A stretch of DNA of 64,000 bases from Cordia subcordata (Eukaryota; Streptophyta; Magnoliopsida; Boraginales; Cordiaceae), in the NCBI GenBank assembly GCA_028554755.1, contig JAPTOF010000005.1, positions 4,721,501 through 4,785,500 of the forward strand. The letters are read 5' to 3'. The notes below the pieces were generated by a model. The model was not told where the DNA came from, ran no database searches, and was given only the letters and a program-made list of their open reading frames with translations. The translations under genes were made by a program, and so were the position numbers. Within the stretch, counting starts at the first letter, position 1, and each line of letters opens with the position of its first letter. Positions 45,146-55,241 of the stretch are shown here, in pieces.

Positions 45146-47695
45146 ATGGCCCTTTTGGCGTACAGTACGAGACTGCAAAGCCAAGGAGCAAAGTCAAAAT
45201 AACAGAAGAAACGTCGTATGATGAGTTCGTTTACGGTGTTTATGAGAAGCTCAATTTGTGTTACGGCGTGGACAGAGTTGTGTTGAATCACCGTTTTCAA
45301 TTAGCACTCATCAACTCTCAATATCCGCATTTCAGCATTAGTGCAGTCAGTTCTGATGAAGAGTTGCGGGACATGTGCGAGATTGCTTGTCATGCCAATT
45401 ACATATGCACGGCGGATGTTTATGTAGACATAAATACGGATGATGTGTACATTCCTCAGATAATCAGTGGTACTCCTTATGATGAGAGTGTCCCCGATTT
45501 GAATGGAAATTTTACTGGTTAACAAGATGAAGGCGACGACAAAGCGACAACCGTGCCGGAGTCTTCCAATTTAAACGTGTCTCCTCAGGACACATTTAAT
45601 GTTGCTGGGACATCACATGCCGAAGGCCCATATGTCGGCATGTGATGTTCGACTTGAATATAGACATATTTCAATTCGAGCCGGAAGAAGATGACGAGGA
45701 TATGGAGTTGAACCAACAAAATGCATGGTACGATGATGATGAATATAATGAATATGCAAACTCTAACAAAGAGGGTGGTTCGAGCGGTGGTGGAGTACCT
45801 ATGGTCGAGGAGTTGGATCATGTTGAGTTACAAACTGCTACGCAGGAATACTACATGGATAGCATGTATGTACCAGTAACCAAGCCCGTTTGGGACCCAA
45901 ATACTAAGGAGCCTGCATTGGGCATGGTTTTTTCCTACTAAAACAGATGTGCAGAGGGTCGTACAGATGTACGCAGTCAGTGTATAAAGAGAGTACGTGG
46001 TTGACCAGTCCACACCGAGCTTGCACATCGCTTCTTGCAAGAGTACCAACCGCGATAATCCATGTAGATGGTACTTACGTGCCATAAAAAATTTCACGCA
46101 CCAATAATTTGAGATTACAAAGTACTGCGGGGTACACAATTGCTTAGCTCATAACAGACGGTGTGGGCACATAAATCTTATCGCTAATTTGGTCGGATTT
46201 ATGGTAAGACATTTTGTAAAACATAAACCTAATTTCAAGGTCGGTTTTGTTCGAGCTCACGTTAAGGAAGCACTTCAGGTGGATATATCTTATGGGAAGA
46301 CATGGCGTGGGTGAAATAAGGCGATCGACCTTGTATATGGTGATTGGCACCTCATATTAGTCCCTTTCGCGGTTCTTTAGAGCTTTGAAGAGAAAGAATT
46401 CGGGGACGATCATAACTTACAAGTTCTTTCCTGATTCAACGATAAAGTACACAATTTTCAACTCTATTTTCTGGGCTTTTGCACCATTCATCGAAGCATG
46501 GAAGTATTGTCAACCCATGATGACGCTCGACAGTACCTACTTACGGGGCCCATACAAGGGTCATCTTCTTACATCATTGACGAAAGATGCAACAGAAAAA
46601 GTTTTGTCGTTGGCATTTGCCATCGTTGATGCTGAGACAACAGATAGTTGGCCATGGTTCCTACGTCTTGTGCAACAACATTTTCTTCATGATATGGAAG
46701 AGGTTTGTTTAATATCTGATCGTTACCCAGGGATACTTGCTACTGTGGAAAATATCTCGTCAAACGGGCATTTACGTGTAAAACATCGTATTTGCCTTCG
46801 ACATCTGAAAAGCAACGTGATGAAGCATTGTCAAAACCAGTATGTGAAAGACTTGTGTTGGGTAGCTGGAAAAGAATATCAAGTTCACAAGCATAATGCA
46901 ATCATGCAAACAATTCTTGAAGTTGACCCCACACCAGGCGGGGTTGGGAGGAAGGCGTACAACTATTTATCTGAAATCGACAAAGAAGTTTAGACCCTTT
47001 CTTTAGATGGAGGGACCCGTTGGGGTATGATGATGACGAACAGTGTCGAATGCTTTAATAGTGTTCTTGTTAGTGCAAGATGCTTACCAATAACTGCGTT
47101 AGTCAGTCACACTTTTATGAAGTTGGTAGAATACTTCTACAATCGATCCATTAATGCTAGCTATTTGGTTGGACAATAAACGCTACTCCCAAGTAGAACA
47201 AGGGAACTTTTTGAGAAGTGGGAGTCTTATTCACATCGTCATTGTGTTTTTAATTTCCACTTCCCAACTTGTACAGCTCAAGTCGGTCGTTTATCGGCGT
47301 CGTTCACTGAAAGACCTCCAACACAAGTAGGTAAATTCAATGAGAAGACGTGTACTTGTGGTAAATGGACAGCGTATCATGTACCATGTTCGCATGCACA
47401 GGCCTTAACACAGTATCTAAACAAACCAATCGGTGAGTTAATACTAAAGGAATATACGGTGGCAGCATACACTGTAACATACTTAATGTCGTTCAAGCCT
47501 TTAAGACATGAGGATTACTGGCCACCAGCACCCACATGGCAACTAGGCCCTAATCCAGTGCGATTATGCCAAAGAAGGAGAGATAGACTAGGTGGTAGAT
47601 GTATCCACAACGAAATAGACCAGTCGGATCAAGTAGGTCGGAGAAGGTGATCAAATTGTCATCAGCATGGGCACAGCCGTTCTAACTGTCCAGGG
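45146..47695 (+). pseudogene. MURA-type MULE transposase, decayed
   Basis: It probably began at the ATG at 45146 (MALLAYSTRLQSQGAK). After a frameshift it reads ETSYDEFVYGVYEKLNL, then an acidic linker (FEPEEDDEDMELNQQ). The MuDR N-terminal domain follows at 45900-46380 (MVFPTKTDVQRVVQMYAV, FEITKYCGVHNCLAHNRR). The MULE transposase core is at 46385-46993 (TLDSTYLRGPYKGHLL, CLISDRYPGIL, both with the expected Asp). Next come NSVECFNSVLVSAR, a SWIM zinc finger (CTCGKWTAYHVPCSH, 47350-47395) and a CCHC knuckle (CHQHGHSRSNC). Stops at about 45520, 45940, 46310, 46378, 46993, 47178 and 47650 inactivate it. Confidence 0.88.
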
Positions 47696-47718
47696 TAGGA
47701 CAATTAGAGTAATTCCAA

Positions 47719-47997
47719 CTTCATTGGTGATTGAACCTTTGTTATTATGTCATCTTCATTGGTGATTGAACCTGAATTATTATGTCATCTTCATCGGTGA
47801 TTGAACCATTGTTATTATGTCATCTTCATTGGTGATTGAACCTGAGTTATTATGTTATCTTCATCAGTGGTTGAACCTCTGTTATTATGTCATCTTCATC
47901 GGTGATTGAACCTTTGTTATTATGTCATCTTCATTGGTGATTGAACCTTTGTTATTATGTCATCTTCGTTGGTGAATGAAACTTTGTCTTTCTATGT
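47719..47997 (+). repeat. 35-bp minisatellite, 8 copies
   Basis: Eight head-to-tail copies of a 35-bp unit CTTCATTGGTGATTGAACC + TTTGTTATTATGTCAT. Adjacent copies differ at one to three positions and the last copy is the most diverged. It starts just after the transposase zinc knuckle and lies in the gap between the two convergent genes. Confidence 0.93.
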
Positions 47998-48079
47998 TGT
48001 TTAACACAAAAATTAATAATAATAAGTAAAAAAGAAATAAATAATGACAAAAAAAATTCTAATTACATGTACAGAAATG

Positions 48080-50548
48080 ATCAAAACCTAACACTGAAAC
48101 CTATCCCCTACGATGTCCGGTACCATAATCTGGAGGGTGTCTCTTCTTCTCTCGTGGGGGCTGTCACTTGCTTGGACCCTGATCGCGCGGGGGCTTCCTC
48201 TTCCGTTGTCCCTGCTCAGGCTGGGATGGTCCTTCCTGCTCGGCCTGTCCCTGCTGGGTATCGGGCTGGGCCTGTTGAGTGCCTGGCTGGGCCTGCAGTG
48301 GATGTGACGGTTGAGTCTCAACCTGTGGGTCGTCATGAAGATAGTCCTCCACTTGTATAGCATCATCAGGGGGTTGCCCAATCCCCTGATGACCAGATCC
48401 ACTAGCAGGGTGCGCAAGTCGGATCGGCACCAATGGGGTCGTCATGAACAAGAATAGGGGCTGACTGTCTGAAGCGTACTGGTAGGACCCAGACGAGCCC
48501 TCAACGCCATGGGTAGACGAAGACAGCTGCGCTGAATGAACTGTGGGGCTCGGTGTGGTCTGAGTGGGCTGTGTGAGGAATAGGGACAACTGCATGGGCT
48601 GGCCAGTCCAATATGTTGGGATAGTCCACTGTGTCGGCGGGTAAAGCCATGTGGGTGTGGGCTGTGGCGGCGTCAGCTGCGATGCCGTCGGGATATGTGG
48701 CTGCGTTGGCGTAGGGACATCAAAGTATGTCGCAGTATCGAGCACATGCTGGTATTGTGCCTGTGTCAACGTTTGCTGCATCTGGGCCAGCACAAAGTGC
48801 ATCTTTGGCCAAAAGCTCGCAGCTGAGAAAATGCCTTGCGCACGCTGCTGGTACCCGTGTTACAGGTGGTGATACACAGTACCCATTATACTAGCTTACA
48901 CACAGAGTACATCATAATTACATTACATAATATGTACACAAATGACTTTACAAAAGTTATGAAGATGTTGTGATACTCTACTTAACAAACGATCCGTGTC
49001 CTGGGACTGTGTCTGGTAGCCTTTATGCGTCTGCTCCGATAGGGATTGACTGATGACTGTGATAGAGTGACATTGGTACCACCGCATGTACTGAGCCAGT
49101 GGGAGTACATCTGGGCTCTCCTCAGCGATAATCCTCCGGTGTTCTTGCCAAAGACCACGCAACCGAGCTAACTCCTGAGGATACTTTATTTTCTCTTTTC
49201 CTCGGATGTGGTCTACTATCGTTGACGGCAATGGTGGGGCTGGGATCGACTGTCGCAAACCAAACTGCCGCATTATCTTGTCGGGTCTATGACACTCTAC
49301 CATCTTTCCGAAGATGAGTGGGACACATGCTCTCTACCAATTAGACCCCTCCGTGCAATACAGTAGCAGCTGGTCAAGGGTGCTCATATACGGCTCCCAA
49401 TCAAACTGTGATGTCATTGTTGTTGCTCACATAAGTTAAATAGCTATTGACTTAAAGAGTATATGTAATATGCAATTATACATCTTAATATACTTACCAA
49501 ACCTGATCTGGTTGCATCTTGTCCAATCCATCGCGAATCACCAATAAACCGCCGTTAGCAGTATCTCAAAACTCCTTCCACTGTTGATATACGGCACCAT
49601 AGGGCTTCCCTCATAACCCAACCCAATTACCCTCTGCTGGGTGTGTCCACCACGCTTGCCGTGCTGGCGGCGGATGGAGTCTGGGTTTGAAAATGTCGAA
49701 TCTATCGAATAGCCACCACTGCACATAAACGAAGACGTTAGTAACATTATTATTAATAGAAATTTTACAAATACATAATAGAAGAAATATACTACCTGCA
49801 TCAGGCTGAATCCGTCGCATAAGTTCACTCTATCACCATATGCACATAGGTCCAACTGATGGTAGATGTATGCAAGTGCTGCAGCGCTTCAATTCAACGA
49901 TCTAATATTCCCAAAGACCTGCGGCACAAACAACCAGTTCATGTTTCCCTGGTTACCGCTAACGTCGGCGAACAGATATCAATTTAGGAAAAAGAATATC
50001 CACAGATGGGCACGATGTTGAGCCTACTCCTGGGTGCACTCCTCGAGATGAGTTAATGTGAATACATTTCTCAACTCATGCAAGTTTACCTTGCCAGATC
50101 TCGCATTAATGGCGTCTTGAGGAAGTGCTACACCACATATATCATGGAATAGTTGCTACAACTAGTCAACCAGACGCCACACTTTACAGATATCTGGCAT
50201 AGTATCACCCTCTACGGGTAAACCCCATAAAACAGCAACATCCTGCAATGTGATGGTGGCCTCTCCACAAGTGAGGTAGAATGTATGCGTCTCTGCTTTC
50301 CACCATTCGACTAGGGCAGTCAGCATAGAATAATAAAACTCTTGCCCACTCGCTGCATTGCACCCATAAAACCCTGCAATTGCCAATGCCTCCTGAACAC
50401 GAGGGTGCTCAGACTCGTCATATAGATGCTTATCACATCTGGGTGCTCGAACCTCCCTAAGATATGTAGTGGTCGTCCTCAGATGAGTCCTATGCTAAGC
50501 ATAATGAATGAGAAGGGATGTGTCCTCTATTATTGGTCTGTAGGCCAT
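48080..50548 (-). pseudogene. PMD (MAIN-like / 'phosphatase 7 long form homolog' type) gene in the MULE, decayed
   Basis: The ATG at 50548 gives MAYRPIIEDTSLLIHYA, then an in-frame stop. Next come EHPRVQEALAIAGFYG, LVEWWKAETHTFYLTCGEAT, ITLQDVAVLWGLPVEGD, and VNLHELRNVF to YIYHQLDLCAYGDRVNLCDG before a GT donor near 49795. A second exon (49720-49500) and third (49430-48960) show VECHRPDKIMRQFGLRQ, the typical PMD C-terminal part. The last exon (about 48802-48080) is Pro/Gln/Thr-rich and ends KRKPPRDQGPSK and HPPDYGTGHRRG. At least five stops are seen in the first exon. PMD genes occur both as host genes (MAIN, MAIL1) and as transposon passengers. Confidence 0.82.
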
Positions 50549-50599
50549 AGCGTCACTTACGGACAATAAATAAATTGATTAATAAATATATTAATAGAA

Positions 50600-50719
50600 A
50601 TTCAGATTGAAATAACCAATAATAATAATAAAACTAATAATAACAATAAGTATAAGAATAATAATAATGATAATAACCATAATAATAATAAAACTAATTG
50701 ATATAATAATTACAATATC

Positions 50720-50791
<72 letters not shown>

Positions 50792-50792
50792 T
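50600..50792. repeat. (TAA)n/(AAT)n microsatellite
   Basis: Scattered then uninterrupted ATA trinucleotide repeats, the pure run being about 50721-50790, lie upstream of the PMD gene in the MULE. Confidence 0.92.
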
Positions 50793-51247
50793 TCAACGCG
50801 GTGATTACAATATCAACATCTAAAACTAAAATATATGACAATAACATCAATAATCATACCACCCATTTTATACGTAATATAAACATGCACAACATATATG
50901 TACATACACAGCATGAATATTTATACATAAATACGATATATACAATTATACATACATATGAAACGTACATATACATGAAACAACTTGAAAAAACATGAAA
51001 AACAAGAATTTAAATCTGTAAAAACTTGAAAAAACTTACAACAAGAGGCAAAATCCTAGGCTTGAAGCTTATTGTGCGAGATATTGAGTGTTTGAAGCTA
51101 AAAATTAGTGGGGTAAAACAAGGGGGGAGAAAAAAAAACTTTGAAATCGCGTGGGGAAGAAGAGAAAAGGGGGGGGGGTTTAAATCTGATTAACGTTCGA
51201 CTATTGAATAGCCGAAAGCATTAAAAACGAGGGCCGCATAAATGCTG

Positions 51248-51304
51248 TACCGTTGCAGAGCAAGTTTCGGCTATTCAATAGCCCAAACTTGCTCTGTAAC
51301 GGTA
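51248..51304. repeat. 57-bp near-perfect palindrome near the MULE right end
   Basis: The arms are 28 bp each around the centre C at 51276 with only two mismatching pairs. The left arm runs TACCGTTGCAGAGCAAG then TTTCGGCTATT; the right arm mirrors it. The core is the subterminal GGCTATTCAATAGCC motif. Confidence 0.92.
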
Positions 51305-51319
51305 TGATATTTATTGCTC

Positions 51320-51452
51320 CGATTTTTGTTTTTTGAAATACCATTTTCGTTTATTCAATCTCCGAAAATGCTACTTTTGAAATTCTTACCCAAATAAGGC
51401 TATTTTTGAAATTAAGTTTTTTAAGTGTGTTATTTATATAAAAAAAAATCCC
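51320..51452 (-). repeat. MULE right terminal inverted repeat
   Basis: It is the inverted partner of 44464-44600 and ends AAAAAAAATCCC directly before the TTGTTAT direct repeat. Confidence 0.83.
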
Positions 51453-52780
51453 TTGTTATATCTAGCCCCTAATTGTCGGACGGGCATCGGTTGACAATCA
51501 GGCTGACATTGACTACGGGGACCCTGTAAAATCGTGCATGCTTATGGAAAGCTTCGCACATCTTGACATAGTCTTTGTGTCCTTCAAACTTTGCCAAAAG
51601 TTTCCCTGTCGGATCACCTTTTGGATTAGGGTCCGAGCCCCTAAGTGCTTCTAGTTGACTCCCTAATGGACTTCTTACAACACTTAACGACCCTCCTTAG
51701 ATTATGTGGCCTTGAGCAATGGTCTTGAGTATGAACGCCTGTATAGAGTTCCTTGTGCAAGGTGCATTGCGTTGTCCGGGCCAAGATTTTACGAGCCAAA
51801 TCTTCGCCCTTTAGGTCAATTACACATACTAGATATGTCGCTGGATCTAATCTATTGGAGCTACATTGGGGCCGCCAAGTTGGACGATGGGTTCTGCTAT
51901 ATGGTCCATTTGCACCACACTTGACCTCGTGCCCGTAACACAAACATAAACCGAGCATCTTCCATTGCGTACTTCTCTCTTGGATCTGTTGAACATGAAA
52001 CTTCTCCAGGCCCTACACGACTTCACACGCTTTCTTGAGCTAAGCCGTCATAATTTTCTTCCTTCGATTCATACTCTCCTGTCAAGTGCTTAGCCATAAA
52101 TTCCGAGTTGGTGAAGGCCTAAATTGCTTGTGCTCTGAGTGTAAAGGCTGTTCATAATCCTGCAATGAACACTCGCTCACTCCTCATTTTTGGTGACCGA
52201 TAACCCAAACATCAGTGCGTATTTGAGATATTGACCCATTGGGGTCTAGATCACCAAGCCTGCTCCTGATCCTTCCTTTCCCACTTCTCTATCAACCTAT
52301 ACCTCTCATTTTTTATGTGTTTGCTCTTCCCCAATGGTGCACTCTACTAAAAAGTCATAATATATATCACATTGTCTCAATTCGACATCCCATTTGAGCA
52401 TTCTCCCTGATAGCTCTAGCTTCACTAGAATTTGCTTTAGTAAGAGGTCAATCATATGAGGGCCATCTCCTCAATGGTCAAGTACCTGAGCTCGGGTCCC
52501 CTCAAAATCTTGCTGACATAATACACAAGTCTTTGGGTCCTTCCATCCTCTTTAATCAGGCCAGCTGCTATTGCCAACCTCGAGCACACTAAATACAACA
52601 ATAGCGTTTCTCTCTCTCCTTGGGTCTTGACAAAATGTGCAGTAGCCGAATAAGACTTTCAGGTCTTTGAAAGCTTTCCGACACTCTTTAATCCACTGAA
52701 AGTCTTTCGATGTTCGCAAAAATTTTTAAAAAGGAATGCCAACTTATTTGCTTATGGATCAATTCTCGACACAAGAGATC
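51453..52780 (-). mobile_element. Ty3/gypsy RT end, RNase H, second RNase H and integrase finger (right of the MULE)
   Basis: Minus-strand reading gives FQWIKECRKAFKDLKVL, then YVSKILRGPELRYLTIEEM (first RNase H), FLVECTIGEEQ, GSGAGLVI and YALMFGLSVTKNE, HLTGEYESKE (a second, archaeal-like RNase H). Then comes LYRRSYSRPLLK, KHLGARTLIQKVIRQGNFW (integrase zinc region). A second RNase H points to the Tat/Retand/Ogre branch. The integrase core follows at 44456 after the MULE. Stops throughout. Confidence 0.76.
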
Positions 52781-53962
52781 CACTCATATTAACTTTGATT
52801 TTGATCAGGTCTTAGCCTATAAGATCTAGAAACACACCAAAATAATCTTTTTTATTTAACGTAGTTCAATTTAGTAAAAAGTCAACAAAACCTTCAATTC
52901 CTATATAATTCAATGTGATTTTAGGTCTGATTTGAAAAACTCGGAATTTGTCCTCAGCTCTACTATATATGTTTCAGTCCCTCTCTAGATTGCAACCATA
53001 CTTGTAGAACTGGAGAAAATGAGTCAATTGACATAATCTTTTTCATATTAAAGATAACCAAAATGTCATAATTTTGAATCTGAAAAACAGCATGCCACAA
53101 ATCTTGAAGTCGGCTTCTGTTTTACATTGGCAACGCGGCATCAAGTGCCATGTAACTGTGTGAGCGCCCGAGTGAGCTTAGTCTTAGTGCGTGTGTTGGT
53201 TGGGTTGGGGGGAAAGGATTTAGTGTGCCTTCATTTTTAAGTTGTTAAAAAGAAAAATTGAAATTCAGATGAAATCGGATGTTCAAAACTCGAATTCAAC
53301 TCAAGAAAAGAAAAGGGGAAGGGAGCAGAAGCTCAAGTTTTTGAAAGTCTAATTCAACTAAAGTTCAAATAAAAAAAATAAAAAAAAGAGAGATTAAAAA
53401 AACTCAAATTTAACATGTCACATCCCTATGGTGGTAACGAGGGCACCCTGTGTGGCATCTTGAATACCAATTTTCAACACTCAAATTCACGATTTATGAT
53501 ATTTTACTCTTTAGCTTCAAAATTATGGCTTTGTAGTTATTTTTCCTCATACGACATAATATACGTATGAATCACAGTTGGATTGAAGCTTTTCCCGCTA
53601 CAAGTCCTTGTGGGACAACAGTGTCTTCATCCCACAATGCAAGTTCTCTCTTCGGCTGTAAGCAATACAAATTGTTCAATACCACACAAGACAAGATGTA
53701 TCTGAATCATCACAGTTCCTCTGCATGTGATTCCACTAAGGAATAACACTATGATATGCGACAAAATTGTGAAAACAGCAAATATGGCTGCATAGCACAG
53801 AATCGCAGGATCTAGAAAGTTGCTTTGTAAGAAAGCTTAAAGGGCACGCCTTTCAGCAGAATCCATAAAGTTGCTTTGCAAGAAAGCTTAAAGGGCACAC
53901 CTTTCAGCAGAATCCATAAAGTGACAATTATAGACAATGGAGCAGTTACCTGTATAATAATG
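52781..53962. other. Repeat-like non-coding stretch downstream of NOL
   Basis: No coding family was recognised. TGTCACATCCC at 53417 resembles the start of gypsy LTRs. A 51-bp tandem duplication (AAAGTTGCTTTG.AAGAAAG and TTTCAGCAGAATCCAT) lies at about 53816-53918. Confidence 0.5.
53816..53918. repeat. 51-bp tandem duplication
   Basis: Two adjacent copies differ at two positions (TGTAAG/TGCAAG and CACGCC/CACACC). Confidence 0.9.
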
Positions 53963-53973
53963 ATATAGCTCTT

Positions 53974-54097
53974 TATTTTTTTTTTTCAATTTTTTATTTA
54001 AACACCACCCCTAACCCAACACTCCCCCGGGTCTCGATTTGAACCTAGGACTTCACACCTACAGGAGTCTCAACCACTTGAGCAACCCCTAATCCCA
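53974..54097 (-). mobile_element. SINE, copy 1 (124 bp)
   Basis: On the minus strand it starts TTGGGATTAGGGGTTGCTCA with a tRNA-type A box (TTGCTCAAGTGG) and B box (GGTTCAAATC), and ends in an A-rich tail. Target duplications ATATAGCTCTT (53963-53973) and ATACAGCTCTT (54098-54108) differ by one base. It is about 1.1 kb downstream of the NOL stop. Confidence 0.87.
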
Positions 54098-54108
54098 ATA
54101 CAGCTCTT

Positions 54109-55241
54109 GTTTCCTTAACTTAGGCTTACAAGCATACTATATGCACACAAGGCCTATTTTCTCATCGAATTTAATCAACATAATTTTTCTTCACCATAAT
54201 CCACGGAAAAGAAGAGAAAGACTCTGTCACAAGAGATAAAATTATAAGACTGAATCCAGTATATGCCACAAAAATGAGATTTAGTTGAGCTTTGACACCT
54301 TAAATCCACTTCTAGTGATGGGTTTTGGGCAATATATAACTGGCGAATGTGGTTTTGATATCTTTGTTTTTCCTTTGTTTTTTCATTCATCACATTGCGA
54401 TAAATGGATGACCTTAAACGATCTTAAATGGCTCTAGCAAGCCGCAAGAGATGGGATCAGTCAACGTGCAGCAGAGGACTGTGCTTATAGGGAAACAAAA
54501 GACTGGAACAAGAATGACAATAGTATGAATAAGGTGCTCCGAGTTGGAAGCATACACTCCAGAAGCAAATAAACCGATCACATTCAAAGTGTAATTGGAA
54601 ATGCCCAAAGGAGTCATACCACCATAAGTCCGGGTGAGTAACAGAAATACTCTTCCTCATCCATCAAGCAGCTACTAATTACCCCAGTAGGTGTAATCAC
54701 TTAACAGAGGGCAGAACCGCCAGCAGGGGGCTCTCAGCAGTCATCTACATAATGCAGTTCCTTAGAGATAAAAGGATATCTTTTTGAGACTGCTAAAAAA
54801 TGCAGCATGCTCTTTGTATGTCCAACCAGCAATTTGGCAACTGCATAAAACATCTTTTAATTGGAGGCTTTGACCTTTAATGGCCATAAAAGTACAACTT
54901 AACTACCTTCAGTCTTTGGGATGCCTTCTCTGGGTTTAAAATGAATGAAAGAACACTTGCATGGATATTTTTTCTTTTTTCTTTTTTCTTTTTAAATTTC
55001 ATTTTTGGTCGTGACTAGAACCATGGATTAGACTATCTATACATCTATCTCATGCTAAAGGCAAAATGGAAACCATATCCATATGAGTGAACTTGGTGAG
55101 CACTTGTCTAGAAGTACTCCTTCAATTATGATGAACATGTTATTTGTGATGGACATGTTATCACAAATACATGGGAGAAAGGTTGCAGCAATCAAGAGGA
55201 TATCATTTTCATACAAGTACATTTCAATGTCCCATTCTTTG
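54109..55241 (-). other. NOL downstream/3' flank, no further gene
   Basis: Short open frames exist (for example 54414-54660 minus) but lack family motifs. Part of this is probably the NOL 3' UTR. Confidence 0.5.

Larger units (their letters stand above)
44464..51452. mobile_element. Mutator-like element (MULE), 6,989 bp, carrying MURA and a PMD gene
   Basis: The ends are inverted repeats: GGGAATTTTTTTTATAAATA at the left matches the complement of the right end. Similarity extends inward with gaps through ATAACAC, AAAAATAG and ATTTCAAAAGTAGCA for about 130 bp. A 7-bp direct repeat TTGTTAT flanks it (Mutator elements usually make 9 bp). Inside, a decayed MURA transposase (plus, 45146-47695) and a decayed PMD gene (minus, 50548-48080) point at each other around a 35-bp minisatellite. 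Palindromic motifs based on GGCTATTCAATAGCC crowd both subterminal regions. It interrupts a gypsy pol remnant. Confidence 0.88.

Noticed and set aside
47719..47997. Regular repeat array resembling CRISPR at first glance
   Set aside because: Units are contiguous with no unique spacers, in a plant transposon; it is a minisatellite.
48067..48360. Plus-strand open frames in the 48-kb region
   Set aside because: They are antisense shadows of the Pro/Gln-rich last exon of the PMD gene.
54414..54660. Overlapping minus-strand open frames downstream of NOL
   Set aside because: The NOL stop codon is already at 55242 and no domain or splice pattern supports another gene.
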